64,000 nucleotides of DNA from Fibrivirga algicola (GCF_011742925.1 NZ_WAEL01000007.1:372001-436000), one strand, 5' to 3'. Numbered from the stretch's first letter, positions 1 to 10,090 are shown. Numbers and translations are program-made. The notes: a model not told the origin generated them from the letters alone.

Positions 1-500
1 TAGTTGCCGTCTGTATGCTTAAATACGAACTGATCGATGGGTTGGGCGCCATTGTGTATCTGGCCGATCAGCGGTTTGCCGAGGTAGTCGCGGAAAGGGC
101 CAGCTGGTTGGTCGGCTACGGCCACGCCAATGCCACCTACTTCGCCTTCGTGCACGTCATTGGCGCCGAAGAACAAGAAGTACTTCCCGCCTTTTTCAAT
201 GACCGATGGTGCCCACATGGCTCGTTTAGCCCATTTTACAGCCGTGGTGTCAATGATACGCGGGTGCTTTGTCCAGTTAACCAGGTCGGGCGATGAAAAG
301 GCGTCGATAAATACCTGCTGATTGTATTTGGCCGAAAAAGTGGGGTAGACCCAGTATTCTTTGCCGAAAACAGCAACTTCGGGGTCGGCATACCAGCCGG
401 GAAAGATAGGGTTACCAGATGTAGTTTTGGTGGAGGTCTGAGCGAAGGAAGAAGCCCCTAATGAGAGCAAAATGCCAATCGTGAGTGTGAGTAAGCGCAT
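1..500 (-). CDS. Glycoside hydrolase family 43 protein, C-terminus cut by window edge
   Basis: A minus-strand gene starts with ATG at 500 and runs off the left edge after about 166 codons. Residues 1-21 form a signal peptide ending around SSFAQ. Soon after comes the GH43 signature GNPIFPGWYADPEVAV, whose Asp in YADPE is the expected general base, followed by WAPSVIEKGGKYFLFFGAN, typical of the next blades of the five-bladed propeller. GH43 enzymes are mainly arabinofuranosidases, xylosidases or arabinanases; the exact substrate cannot be told from this fragment. The catalytic Glu should lie beyond the window. The neighbouring sugar isomerase-like protein and acetylesterase fit a role in hemicellulose or pectin side-chain breakdown. 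Family call is confident; specificity is open. Confidence 0.85.
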   Translation of the reverse strand, partial: MRLLTLTIGILLSLGASSFAQTSTKTTSGNPIFPGWYADPEVAVFGKEYWVYPTFSAKYNQQVFIDAFSSPDLVNWTKHPRIIDTTAVKWAKRAMWAPSVIEKGGKYFLFFGANDVHEGEVGGIGVAVADQPAGPFRDYLGKPLIGQIHNGAQPIDQFVFKHTDGN

Positions 501-529
501 TGACGAGACAGTTAATTTACGTTGAAAGG

Positions 530-560
530 CAAAGTTAGCTGGTGTATACCCGATAACGAA
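530..560 (-). promoter_or_regulatory. Candidate Bacteroidota promoter for the GH43 gene
   Basis: On the minus strand TAACTTTG (530-537) matches the TAnnTTTG -7 element, and TTCG at 557-560, 19 nt upstream, is one base off the TTTG -33 element. A start site near 523 would give a leader of about 23 nt before the ATG at 500. Confidence 0.4.
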
Positions 561-700
561 GTGGACAGTCACCACCGGGTAATTTAGGAAGATGACCTAG
601 TATGATTCAGCAAAGCACGCGTTTAATCAAGTAGGCAATGGCGTTGTCGGGGCTTTTAGGACTTTAGCGTATTCACTACTTTCCCAATCAGTCACCGCCC

Positions 701-1543
701 GTGAAAAAGAGCATCTATATTTTTTTCCTTCTGCTCACAGTAGGCTCAGTACAAGCCCAGAAGAAGGTGTTCACCCAAAAACCAGGCATGGTTTCCTACA
801 CCTATCGCCAGAGTTTTGCCAGAAATGCAGCCGCCACACTCGATACCATCAAGGCAATGGGCATTACTGATATGGAATTTTCGAACCTGTTTGGTAAAAC
901 CGCCGCCGACCTGCGAAAGCTGCTCGATGAGCGGGGTATGACCTGCTCATCGTTTGGGGTCGGCTATCCTGATTTGCAGACTAAGCTCGCCGAAGTAGGG
1001 CAGAATGCCAGGACGTTAGGCGCCAATTATGTACGGGTAGCGTGGGTGCCCCATAAAGGCCCCTTTACTCTCGAGATGGCTAGGCAGACGGTGGCCGACT
1101 TCAACAGTTTTGGTAAACAATTGAAAGATCAGTTCGGACTTACATTCTGCTATCATAACCACGGCTACGAATTCGAACCATACGAAGACGGAACCTTGAT
1201 GGACTATATCATCAAGAATACCGACCCGAAGTACGTCAGTTTCGAGATTGATATCTTATGGACGTTTTTCCCAGGTGCCGACCCTGCCGCCTTGATCAAC
1301 AAGTACCCAACGCGGTTTAAACTGATGCATTTGAAAGACCTGCGGAAAGGCGTTGTCGGTAACCTGTCGGGTGGCACGCCGGTTGAAAACGATGTAGCCC
1401 TTGGCACCGGTCAGCTGGATCTGCCCACGATCCTGAAAGCGGCCAAAAAATCAGGCATCAAGCATTATTACATCGAGGATGAGAGCCCCAGCTATGCCCG
1501 GCAGGTGCCGCAGACGATTGCTTATCTGAACTCATTGAAGTAA
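701..1543 (+). CDS. Secreted sugar phosphate isomerase/epimerase-like TIM-barrel protein
   Basis: The protein is 280 aa and starts with GTG at 701. Residues 1-20 (MKKSIYIFFLLLTVGSVQAQ) are a clear signal peptide, so the enzyme acts in the periplasm. The rest fits the xylose-isomerase-like TIM barrel (AP endonuclease 2 fold): the metal/substrate segments CYHNHGYEFEP, EIDILWTF and KLMHLKDLRKG, and the C-terminal HYYIEDESP supply the expected His, Glu and Asp ligands. Such exported barrels are common in Bacteroidota near glycan-degradation genes, but few have a measured substrate. It is divergent from the GH43 gene, with about 200 bp between their starts, and precedes the esterase gene on the same strand. 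Function beyond the fold is inference. Confidence 0.8.
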   Translation: MKKSIYIFFLLLTVGSVQAQKKVFTQKPGMVSYTYRQSFARNAAATLDTIKAMGITDMEFSNLFGKTAADLRKLLDERGMTCSSFGVGYPDLQTKLAEVGQNARTLGANYVRVAWVPHKGPFTLEMARQTVADFNSFGKQLKDQFGLTFCYHNHGYEFEPYEDGTLMDYIIKNTDPKYVSFEIDILWTFFPGADPAALINKYPTRFKLMHLKDLRKGVVGNLSGGTPVENDVALGTGQLDLPTILKAAKKSGIKHYYIEDESPSYARQVPQTIAYLNSLK

Positions 1544-1652
1544 AGGTCTCTGCTTTCAGTGCTGCTCCTACGTAGCGCCCGCACTAGGCTGCGTCTCTGG
1601 CAGCCGGGCCAGGTACGTTACGAGGTTGTTTACCCTTACTTTCATACTGACC

Positions 1653-2462
1653 ATGATAAGCCGTTTCTTGCTATCCACTCTGTTTCTTGTGGCTATGCAG
1701 CACATAGTGCAGGCGCAGCCGACATTGCCTTCAGGATTGTCGCCGTCGAAATTTCACCTGTATATGTTGGCCGGGCAGTCGAATATGGCTGGTCGGGGTA
1801 CGGTTGAAGCTGCTGATAAAACGCCACATCCCCGGGTCTGGATGCTCAACAAAGCCAATCAGTGGGTGCCTGCCACTGAGCCGATGCATTTTGACAAACC
1901 GGCCGTGGTGGGCGTGGGGCCGGGTTTAGCCTTCGGAAAACAACTTGCCGATCTGGACACCACCCTATTTATTGGCCTGATCCCTACCGCTGTGGGTGGA
2001 TCACCTATCGATGCCTGGCAGCCGGGAGGTTATCATGAGCAGACAAAAAACCATCCGTACGACGAGGCCGTGAAACGTGTACAAACGGCGCAGGAGACCG
2101 GTACGTTGCACGGTATCCTGTGGCATCAGGGCGAAAGCGATAGCAAGCCTGAACTGGTAACCAGTTATGAATTGAAGCTCACGCAACTCATCGGACGGTT
2201 CCGTCAGGTATTCGCTAGTCCGGACGTTCCGGTGGTGGTAGGTACGCTGGGTGATTTTTTCGTAGCTAAAAATCCCGCGGCGGCTCAGATAAACACGTTA
2301 TTGCTGACTCTGCCCAGTAAATTACCCCAGATTGCCTGCGTCGACGCGGCGGGCCTGACAGATGGGGGCGATGCCACTCATTTCAACGCCTTGTCGGCGC
2401 GCGAACTGGGCGTACGCTACGCTAACGCGATGAAAAAGCTAGAAAAGAAGGGTCGAAAGTAG
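1653..2462 (+). CDS. Secreted SASA/CE6-type carbohydrate esterase
   Basis: The 269-aa product begins at the ATG at 1653; a TTG 27 nt upstream in frame is less likely because the signal peptide (MISRFLLSTLFLVAMQHIVQAQ) starts properly at 1653. The catalytic block YMLAGQSNMAGRG contains the nucleophile Ser of the GQSNM motif of sialate-O-acetylesterase/acetylxylan-esterase (SASA) proteins. GHILWHQGESDS-type block (here GILWHQGESDS) and the late DATHFNALSARELG segment give the Asp/His. It probably removes acetyl groups from plant or microbial polysaccharides in the periplasm, in keeping with the adjacent GH43. The true acyl group and polymer are unknown. Confidence 0.88.
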   Translation: MISRFLLSTLFLVAMQHIVQAQPTLPSGLSPSKFHLYMLAGQSNMAGRGTVEAADKTPHPRVWMLNKANQWVPATEPMHFDKPAVVGVGPGLAFGKQLADLDTTLFIGLIPTAVGGSPIDAWQPGGYHEQTKNHPYDEAVKRVQTAQETGTLHGILWHQGESDSKPELVTSYELKLTQLIGRFRQVFASPDVPVVVGTLGDFFVAKNPAAAQINTLLLTLPSKLPQIACVDAAGLTDGGDATHFNALSARELGVRYANAMKKLEKKGRK

Positions 2463-2906
2463 TTTTTCAGCACCCAGGTGCAGGTTGATGAACTGGCCGC
2501 CATTGACGCCTATCGAATGAGCAACTCACAGCAGGAACTGCCGTATTATAATTGGGTTGTAGATAACATATAGGTACGTGGTCGGGGAGTGTGTTGTAGC
2601 AAATCGGCTGAAAACTTGCTTACAGTTGAAAGCGATCATTGTAAAATAGTCATTTTTACAGGAGTTTTATTACTAAAAGTATAATTGGAGGTTTGCGAAC
2701 GAAATTTGGTCATTTCGCCTTTTTACCAAAGAAACCAACGTGTATATTGCGTGGCTTTCATCACAAACATACACGGATACACGGCTACTGATTACGTCGT
2801 TTATTCGTGACCAGAATCGCTCGTTGTTTCATCGTAATACAGCGTCGGTTCCACAGAGCCACCTTTCGGCTCGTCGGCTACCGGCCATCTAACCTATATC
2901 TCGTTC
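2463..2906. other. 444-bp gap with a coding-like relic, upstream of gltB
   Basis: The first 111 nt after the esterase stop stay open in the same frame (2463-2570) and encode a plausible peptide (STQVQVDELAAIDAYRMSNS and 16 more residues) before a TAG at 2571. No start codon or known domain is visible, so it may be a relic of a longer C-terminus or of a lost gene. The remainder is more AT-rich and should hold the gltB promoter; TTACTAAA at 2670-2677 resembles the motif array in front of gapA. No confident promoter was found. Confidence 0.4.
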
Positions 2907-5900
2907 ATGGCTGACCAAGTCGACCTGGGTACAGATCAACCTGCTCAAGCGGGTTTGTATCGTTCCGAATTTGAGCACGACAACTGCGGTATCGGATTTG
3001 TTGCCCACATCAAGGGCCGTAAATCGCACCGTATTGTTTCTGACGCGCTATCCATGTTGCGTCGAATGGAACACCGGGGCGCGGTAGGTGCCGAAGGTAA
3101 TTCCGGTGATGGTGCCGGTCTGCTCATCCAGATTCCCCACGAGTTTTTCGTTGATGAGTGCCGCAAGCTGGGTGTTCACCTGCCAGCAGCTGGGGCCTAT
3201 GGCGTAGGCATGGTTTATTTTCCGAAAGATGTATGGCTGCGCGAAGAGTGCCGGGCCGTACTGAACCGGAAAATGAAAAAGCTGGGGCTGGAATTGCTTT
3301 GTTACCGGGTAGTCCCCGTTAATAATGGTGATCTGGGCGCAACCTCACGCTCCTGTGAGCCGCAGATGGAGCAGGTGTTCATCAAGCGCCCGGCCACTGT
3401 AACGAATACCGACGATTTTGAGCGAAAACTATACGTACTGCGGAATACGAGTACCCGGATTGTCAATGAAAGTATCTCGGGCGTTGGCGACTTTTACTTC
3501 TCGTCGCTCTCGTGCCGGACAATCACGTATAAAGGGCAGCTAACAACTGAGCAGCTTGAGTCGTATTTCCCGGATCTGGAACACGAAGATGTGGTGTCGG
3601 CGCTGGGTGTTGTACACTCGCGTTTCTCTACAAATACATTCCCCTCGTGGAAACTGGCCCAGCCGTTCCGTTACATTGCCCACAATGGCGAGATTAACAC
3701 GGTGAAAGGGAACGTGAACTGGATGAAAGCGGCCGAATCGCTGCTGGAGTCGAGCCAGTTTACGCCGGAGGAAATGGATATGCTGTTGCCGATCTGCGAC
3801 CACAGACAGTCTGACTCGGCCAACCTCGATAATGCTATTGAACTGCTGGTGATGAGTGGCCGCTCGCTGCCACATGTGATGATGATGCTGATTCCAGAAG
3901 CCTGGGACGGCAATACACACATGGACCCCGCCCGCAAAGCGTTCTACGAATACCATGCCGCCCTGATCGAGCCGTGGGACGGCCCCGCCTCAATTTCATT
4001 CACCGATGGCCGGATCGTGGGGGCAACCCTCGACCGGAACGGACTGCGGCCTTCGCGTTTCTGGGTTACCAATGACGATATCGTCATCATGGCTTCTGAA
4101 GCCGGTGTACTCGACATCGACCAGAGTAAGGTAGTTAGCAAAGGTCGTTTGCAGCCCGGTAAGATGTTCGTCGTTGACATGGAGCAGGGACGGATCATTG
4201 CGGATGAAGAAATTAAGCATTCGATCTGTACCGCCCAGCCATATCAGCAGTGGCTCGACGATAACAAAATACGTATCGCTGATCTGACGGCGCCGGCACG
4301 TACCTACCGGCGTTACGATGAGCAATCGTTACTGAAAATGCAGCAGGCGTTCGGCTTTACCACCGAAGACCTGCGTATGATTCTGGCACCGATGGTTGAA
4401 ACGGGGAAAGAAGCCCTGGGTTCAATGGGTACCGACGTGCCGCTGGCCGTGCTGTCTGAGCAAAGCCAGCACCTCAGCCACTATTTCAAGCAGCTGTTTG
4501 CGCAGGTAACCAACCCACCCATCGATTCAATTCGGGAGCGGGCCATCATGTCGCTGATCTCTTTTGTGGGAGCGACAAGCAACCTGCTGTCGGAGACGCC
4601 GGAACACTGCCGTCAGGTAGAGCTGGAGCAGCCCGTACTAACTACTCAGGAGTTTGATAAGCTGCGGTTTATCGACCGGCCTAATTTCCAGGCAAAGACA
4701 GTAAACACCCTCTTCCTGGCCGATGGCAAAGGTGAGTCGCTTGCCCGGGCTATCGACCGGGTGTGTCGCTACGCGAAAGACGCCATTGAAGATGGCTACT
4801 CGATCCTCGTGCTGTCAGACCGGGCCATTGATTCCAATCACGCCCCAATCCCCTCTTTGCTGGCAACGGCGGCGGTTCACCACTACCTGATTCGGGAAGG
4901 GCTGCGCGGTAAAGTTGGTATCCTTGTCGAGGCGGGCGATGTGTGGGAAACGCATCATGTAGCCACCCTGATCGGCTACGGCGCTTCGGCGGTGAACCCC
5001 TACATGGCATTCGAGACAATCGCGAGCCTGAAAGAGAAAAACCAACTGCAGGTTGACTACGATATTGAGAAGCTGAGCAAAAACTACATCAAGGCTGTCA
5101 ACGGCGAATTGCTGAAGATATTCTCGAAGATGGGTATCTCAACGCTTCAGTCGTATCAGGGTGCCATGATTTTCGAGTGCCTGGGCCTGAACAAATCGGT
5201 CGTTGATCAATACTTCACCGGAACGGTCTCGCGCATCGGCGGCATGGGACTGGCCGAAATTGCCCGCGAGGTGCTGGTGCGCCATCATACGGCATTCCCA
5301 CCCATTCCGTCGGTATCGGCCCGTCGGTTAGAAGTAGGTGGTATCTATCAGTGGAAACAGCGTGGCGAAAAGCACATTTTCAACCCTGATACAATTCACC
5401 TGCTGCAACAGTCGACGCAGAAGAACGATTACAAGCTATTTAAAAAATACAGTCAACTCATTGATGACCAGACCAAAAATGCACTCACCCTGCGTGGTCT
5501 GATGGCTTTCAAGAAGGCAACACCGGTTCCGATTGAGGAGGTTGAACCTGTTGAAGCGATCTTCAAGCGGTTTGCTACCGGGGCCATGTCATTTGGCTCT
5601 ATTTCCTGGGAAGCGCACACGACGCTGGCTGTTGCAATGAACCGCATTGGTGGTAAGAGCAACTCAGGTGAAGGGGGCGAAGATGAACTGCGGTTCACCC
5701 CACTGGCCAACGGCGACAATATGAATTCGGCCATTAAGCAAGTGGCTTCGGGCCGGTTTGGGGTAACAAGTTATTACCTGAGCAATGCCCGTGAGCTACA
5801 GATCAAAATGGCGCAGGGTGCCAAGCCTGGTGAGGGCGGACAATTGCCTGGGCATAAGGTGGATGACTGGATCGGACGTACCCGGCACAGTACGCCTGGT

Positions 5901-7502
5901 GTTGGCTTGATCTCGCCACCGCCGCACCATGATATTTACTCGATTGAGGATCTGGCCCAACTGATTTTCGACCTTAAAAATGCCAATCGAGCCGCCCGTA
6001 TCAGTGTGAAACTGGTGTCGGAAGCAGGTGTAGGTACCATTGCTGCCGGTGTTGCCAAAGCGCATGCCGACCATATTCTGGTGTCGGGTCATGATGGAGG
6101 AACAGGTGCTTCACCACTGTCGAGTATCCGGCATGCTGGATTGCCCTGGGAACTTGGTCTGGCCGAGGCGCACCAGACGCTGGTGAAAAACAAGCTTCGC
6201 GGTCGGGTAACGGTTCAGGCCGATGGCCAAATCCGGACGGGTCGTGACCTGGCGGTAGCTGCCATGTTGGGCGCTGAAGAATTTGGGGTGGCTACTGCCG
6301 CACTGGTTGCTGCGGGTTGTATCATGATGCGGAAGTGCCACCTGAATACCTGCCCGGTTGGTGTGGCAACCCAGAATAAAGAGTTACGTGCCCTCTTCAC
6401 GGGTAAGCCAGAGCATGTAGTAAACATGTTTACGTTCATGGCTCAGGAACTGCGCGAGATTATGGCCGAGCTTGGTTTCCGTACGGTGGCCGAGATGATT
6501 GGTCAGGTACAGATGCTGCAGATGCGGCCCGACATTACCAATTGGAAATACAAAACGCTTGATTTGTCGGGGCTGCTGTTCCGCGAGCCGGCCAGCCTTG
6601 ACGTTGCGCTGTATAAACAGGAAGATCAGGACCACGGGATTGAGCACATTCTTGACCGTCAGCTGATTGAACTGGCTCAGCCTGCACTTGAACGTGGCGA
6701 ATCAGTGTACGGTGAATTCCCCGTGCAGAATATCAATCGGAGTATCGGTACGATGCTATCGAATGAAATCTCGAAAGTGTACGGAGGCCCCGGTCTCCCC
6801 ACGAATACGATTCACGTAAAACTACGCGGTACGGCGGGCCAGAGTTTCGGTGCGTTCACCACCGCCGGGGTACGCCTTGAACTGGAGGGTGATGCGAATG
6901 ACTACTTTGGTAAAGGTTTGTGCGGTGCCGAACTGATTGTCTACCCTGACCGCACAGCTACGTTTAAACCGGAAGAAAATAGTATCGTTGGTAACGTGTC
7001 GTTCTACGGCGCCACATCGGGCGAGGCCTACATCCGGGGCATGGCGGGCGAACGGTTTGGTGTGCGTAACTCAGGTGCCAAGGTTGTGGTTGAAGGCGTG
7101 GGCGATCACGGTCTCGAATACATGACGGGTGGACTAGCCATTATTCTAGGCAAAACAGGCCAAAACTTTGCCGCTGGTATGTCGGGTGGAGTAGCTTATG
7201 TCTACGACGCCGACGGTACTTTCGCTCCGAAAGTGAATCGTGAAATGGTGAGCCTTGATGTGCTGAATGATGAAGATCAGGGCATTGTGCGGCAGTATGT
7301 GGAGAAGCATTTCCAACACACAACCAGCAACGTAGCGTTGTCGTTGATTCAGGATTGGGATGCGCAAATCGGGAAGTTCGTGAAGGTGCTGCCAGATGAT
7401 TTCAAGCAGGCACTAGCCAGCCGGGGTATTGCCCTCAGCGATCAAATTCGCGACAAGAGCGTTGTTTATCAGGACATTGTCGTGGATGTAGCGCAGGGGT
7501 AA
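2907..7502 (+). CDS. gltB: Glutamate synthase, large (alpha) subunit
   Basis: The 1531-aa protein matches the usual length of bacterial GltB. It makes two glutamates from glutamine and 2-oxoglutarate. A short propeptide (residues 1-26) precedes Cys27 in DNCGIGFVAHI, the N-terminal nucleophile of the class II glutamine amidotransferase domain after processing. The central domain and the FMN-binding synthase domain follow (GGKSNSGEGGEDE, the PGEGGQLPGHKV loop, SGHDGGTGASP), then the 3Fe-4S cysteines in CIMMRKCHLNTCPVG, and the C-terminal beta-helix domain with repeated G-rich turns. gltD lies 79 bp downstream on the same strand, so the two subunits are probably co-transcribed. Start at ATG 2907 leaves a normal propeptide. 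Confidence 0.98.
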   Translation: MADQVDLGTDQPAQAGLYRSEFEHDNCGIGFVAHIKGRKSHRIVSDALSMLRRMEHRGAVGAEGNSGDGAGLLIQIPHEFFVDECRKLGVHLPAAGAYGVGMVYFPKDVWLREECRAVLNRKMKKLGLELLCYRVVPVNNGDLGATSRSCEPQMEQVFIKRPATVTNTDDFERKLYVLRNTSTRIVNESISGVGDFYFSSLSCRTITYKGQLTTEQLESYFPDLEHEDVVSALGVVHSRFSTNTFPSWKLAQPFRYIAHNGEINTVKGNVNWMKAAESLLESSQFTPEEMDMLLPICDHRQSDSANLDNAIELLVMSGRSLPHVMMMLIPEAWDGNTHMDPARKAFYEYHAALIEPWDGPASISFTDGRIVGATLDRNGLRPSRFWVTNDDIVIMASEAGVLDIDQSKVVSKGRLQPGKMFVVDMEQGRIIADEEIKHSICTAQPYQQWLDDNKIRIADLTAPARTYRRYDEQSLLKMQQAFGFTTEDLRMILAPMVETGKEALGSMGTDVPLAVLSEQSQHLSHYFKQLFAQVTNPPIDSIRERAIMSLISFVGATSNLLSETPEHCRQVELEQPVLTTQEFDKLRFIDRPNFQAKTVNTLFLADGKGESLARAIDRVCRYAKDAIEDGYSILVLSDRAIDSNHAPIPSLLATAAVHHYLIREGLRGKVGILVEAGDVWETHHVATLIGYGASAVNPYMAFETIASLKEKNQLQVDYDIEKLSKNYIKAVNGELLKIFSKMGISTLQSYQGAMIFECLGLNKSVVDQYFTGTVSRIGGMGLAEIAREVLVRHHTAFPPIPSVSARRLEVGGIYQWKQRGEKHIFNPDTIHLLQQSTQKNDYKLFKKYSQLIDDQTKNALTLRGLMAFKKATPVPIEEVEPVEAIFKRFATGAMSFGSISWEAHTTLAVAMNRIGGKSNSGEGGEDELRFTPLANGDNMNSAIKQVASGRFGVTSYYLSNARELQIKMAQGAKPGEGGQLPGHKVDDWIGRTRHSTPGVGLISPPPHHDIYSIEDLAQLIFDLKNANRAARISVKLVSEAGVGTIAAGVAKAHADHILVSGHDGGTGASPLSSIRHAGLPWELGLAEAHQTLVKNKLRGRVTVQADGQIRTGRDLAVAAMLGAEEFGVATAALVAAGCIMMRKCHLNTCPVGVATQNKELRALFTGKPEHVVNMFTFMAQELREIMAELGFRTVAEMIGQVQMLQMRPDITNWKYKTLDLSGLLFREPASLDVALYKQEDQDHGIEHILDRQLIELAQPALERGESVYGEFPVQNINRSIGTMLSNEISKVYGGPGLPTNTIHVKLRGTAGQSFGAFTTAGVRLELEGDANDYFGKGLCGAELIVYPDRTATFKPEENSIVGNVSFYGATSGEAYIRGMAGERFGVRNSGAKVVVEGVGDHGLEYMTGGLAIILGKTGQNFAAGMSGGVAYVYDADGTFAPKVNREMVSLDVLNDEDQGIVRQYVEKHFQHTTSNVALSLIQDWDAQIGKFVKVLPDDFKQALASRGIALSDQIRDKSVVYQDIVVDVAQG

Positions 7503-7581
7503 CCTGGTTATTTGTACGCCGAAAATAAGTAGTTAATCATTCACCGATTCGTCGGGCAGCAATACATTCACTCCTTGTAAA

Positions 7582-9072
7582 ATGGGAAAACCTACCGGAT
7601 TTTTAGAATTTACCCGCGAGTTGCCAAAGAAGCGTGACGTGTCAACGCGGTTGCATGATTACAGGGAAATTGAACAGCCTTTTTCGGAGTCTGATAGCCA
7701 AAAGCAGGCCGCTCGTTGTATGGACTGTGGTACGCCATTTTGCCACAGCGGTTGCCCGCTAGGCAATATCATTCCGGAATTCAACGATGCGGTTTACGAA
7801 CAGAACTGGGAATACGCCTGGGAGATCCTATCGTCGACCAACAATTTTCCTGAGTTTACCGGACGTATCTGTCCGGCACCCTGCGAGTCGGCCTGCGTAC
7901 TGGGTATCAATAAACCGCCCGTTGCCATTGAATTTGTTGAGAAGTCGATTGCAGAGGTGGCCTTCGCCAAAGGGTTTGTGAAATCAACCCCCCCATTGAA
8001 GCGGACGGGTAAGACCGTGGCTGTTGTTGGTTCTGGTCCGGCTGGTCTGGCGGCGGCTGCTCAGTTAAATAAGGCTGGCCATACAGTCACTGTCTTCGAA
8101 AGGGCTGATCAGATTGGGGGCTTGTTACGCTACGGCATTCCTGACTTCAAGCTGGAAAAATGGACGATTGATCGCCGTTTGGCTGTGATGGAAGCGGAAG
8201 GAATCACTTTCCGGCCTGGTGTGAACGTTGGCGTGGATATTAAAGCGAAAGACTTACTCGCTGACTTTGACCTGGTTATGCTCACGGGTGGTTCCACCGT
8301 GCCACGCGATCTGCCCATTCCGGGCCGTGAGTTGACCGGTGTGTACCCTGCCATGGAATTCCTGAGCCAGCAGAACAAGCGGGTTGCCGGCCGTGATGTT
8401 GCGGTTGACCACCGGGGCGTTCCCTACGGCAATGGGGAGTTGCTGGCCACGGGCAAACATGTCGTTGTGATTGGTGGCGGCGACACCGGATCTGACTGTG
8501 TAGGTACGTCGAACCGGCATGGAGCAATCAGTGTCACGCAGATTGAACTAATGCCCATGCCACCTAAAGAGCGTGCTGATAGTACACCTTGGCCACACTG
8601 GCCCATGATGTTGCGCACCAGCACCAGCCATGAAGAAGGCTGCGAGCGGCACTGGTCGATCAACACCAAGGCGTTTATTGGTGATGAAAATGGGAACCTG
8701 AAGGCATTGCGCCTGGTGAATCTGGAGTGGAAAAATGAAAATGGCCGGATGCAGATGGTTGAGCAACCCGGCACTGAGCGTGATGTACCCTGTGACCTGG
8801 CTTTATTGGCCGCAGGATTTCTGCACCCACAGCATGAGGGTTTGCTGTCTGACCTGAATCTGGAACGTGATGAACGGGGTAACGTTAAAACGCTGAATTA
8901 CCAGACAGTTTCGAATCCCAATGTATTTGCTGCGGGCGATATGCGCCGCGGTCAATCATTAGTCGTGTGGGCTATTTCGGAAGGGCGTGAAGCGGCCCGC
9001 GCTGCTGATACGTACCTGATGGGTGAAAGTATGCTGGAGGCCAAAGCCGTATCGATGCTGGCGACAGCTTAG
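7582..9072 (+). CDS. gltD: Glutamate synthase, small (beta) subunit
   Basis: The 496-aa flavoprotein supplies electrons from NAD(P)H to GltB. The N-terminal ferredoxin-like segment holds the two cysteine groups that bind 4Fe-4S clusters (CMDCGTPFCHSGCPLGN and CPAPCESAC). A first Rossmann motif VAVVGSGPAGLAAA (FAD) and a second VVVIGGGDTGSDCVG (NAD(P)H) follow, and the C-terminal VFAAGDMRRGQSLVVWAI closes the FAD site. Length is standard for GltD. It directly follows gltB and is followed by a strong hairpin, so the unit is gltB-gltD only. Confidence 0.97.
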   Translation: MGKPTGFLEFTRELPKKRDVSTRLHDYREIEQPFSESDSQKQAARCMDCGTPFCHSGCPLGNIIPEFNDAVYEQNWEYAWEILSSTNNFPEFTGRICPAPCESACVLGINKPPVAIEFVEKSIAEVAFAKGFVKSTPPLKRTGKTVAVVGSGPAGLAAAAQLNKAGHTVTVFERADQIGGLLRYGIPDFKLEKWTIDRRLAVMEAEGITFRPGVNVGVDIKAKDLLADFDLVMLTGGSTVPRDLPIPGRELTGVYPAMEFLSQQNKRVAGRDVAVDHRGVPYGNGELLATGKHVVVIGGGDTGSDCVGTSNRHGAISVTQIELMPMPPKERADSTPWPHWPMMLRTSTSHEEGCERHWSINTKAFIGDENGNLKALRLVNLEWKNENGRMQMVEQPGTERDVPCDLALLAAGFLHPQHEGLLSDLNLERDERGNVKTLNYQTVSNPNVFAAGDMRRGQSLVVWAISEGREAARAADTYLMGESMLEAKAVSMLATA

Positions 9073-9097
9073 TGTCTTTATATTTACTTTACTGATT

Positions 9098-9138
9098 AAT
9101 AGCCCGCGTGTTGGATTCAACGTGCGGGCTATTTTTTT
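9098..9138 (+). terminator. Rho-independent terminator after gltD
   Basis: The stem AATAGCCCGC (9098-9107) pairs with GCGGGCTATT (9124-9133), and a run of seven T follows. It ends the gltBD unit. Confidence 0.85.
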
Positions 9139-9280
9139 GAGCAATTGCCGGGTTGTAAATTGACTCATCATTCGACTACGTAGTGGTAGCACACTGCTCG
9201 GTTCATTGATAAATCTATCCTTTCTGCCGACCGTCTTGTTACAAACCAACCTGTCAACTCGTTCTGCGCCGCGCAGGCTT

Positions 9281-10090
9281 ATGCTACAACTAAGCGTAGG
9301 CTGCCTAATGGCATGGCTGATTGCTTGCCAGCACGTGTCAGACCGTCAGGAGTCAGCTACGATAACAGCAGAGCAACTAACCGGCACGTACCTACTGACA
9401 ACCATACGGCAAATAGGGGGGAGGCCGGCACTTTCTGTATCTGACGACTCGGCACGGGAAGCATACGCCAGAGAGCTGGCGTATAGTTTTTACTTTTTTT
9501 CGCCAGACAGCAGCTACATGTGGTTGCGGAATGGGCAATTTACCAAAGGAAAATACAAGTTGGCCGCTGGTGACTTGATCCTCGGTGCTGACGACTATTA
9601 TGTAGTTAGGTCAGGTCGACAATCATTGTCTATGGTTACCGATAAACTTATTAACGGTCAAGTAGTTAAGTTTCAACAAAAGGCCTACCGGTTGAATTTT
9701 AGCGTGGATGATATGCGGTTTACGTCGTTGGCCAAGGCTGTATTCACTAACCCAACTCGACCAGAAACAGACGCGCAAATTCGGGAGCGGGTCAAGAATA
9801 GCCTATACTTCTACTCGCTCTTCTTCAAGACCATTTATACGAATCAATTTAATCGGTTCAAGCCAGCGGCCATCAGTATGCCTATTCGCTATTTCAGAGG
9901 TGGTACCCGGGTCATTATTAAATTTGATTCAACCGCGACCTGGACCAGGCTCTATGCTACGACTGCCGACGCTCAAAAAGCACACGCTTTATTTAAGCAA
10001 TCTGAGAAAGCACTGAAGCGGTACCCAATCGGGAATAGCATGATACACCGCTATTCACTGACGCTGGAACAGATGGGTAACAATTTATAA
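9281..10090 (+). CDS. Uncharacterised lipoprotein
   Basis: The chosen ATG at 9281 gives 269 aa starting MLQLSVGCLMAWLIACQHVSD, with a lipobox LIAC at residues 13-16; an in-frame TTG at 9206 would add 25 residues and bury the signal. The mature part begins with a lipocalin-like segment (LTGTYLLTTIRQIGG, SFYFFSPDSSYMWLRNGQFTKGKYKL), which suggests a small beta-barrel reporting on or binding a ligand, but no family could be named. The C-terminal third is helical and basic. The stop codon region TTATAA (10085-10090) is shared with the stop of the convergent gene, so no spacer is left for terminators between them. Confidence 0.65.
   Translation: MLQLSVGCLMAWLIACQHVSDRQESATITAEQLTGTYLLTTIRQIGGRPALSVSDDSAREAYARELAYSFYFFSPDSSYMWLRNGQFTKGKYKLAAGDLILGADDYYVVRSGRQSLSMVTDKLINGQVVKFQQKAYRLNFSVDDMRFTSLAKAVFTNPTRPETDAQIRERVKNSLYFYSLFFKTIYTNQFNRFKPAAISMPIRYFRGGTRVIIKFDSTATWTRLYATTADAQKAHALFKQSEKALKRYPIGNSMIHRYSLTLEQMGNNL

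Noticed and set aside
3540-3956. 138-codon open frame on the minus strand inside gltB
   Set aside because: Lies entirely within the conserved gltB coding sequence on the other strand; a shadow frame.
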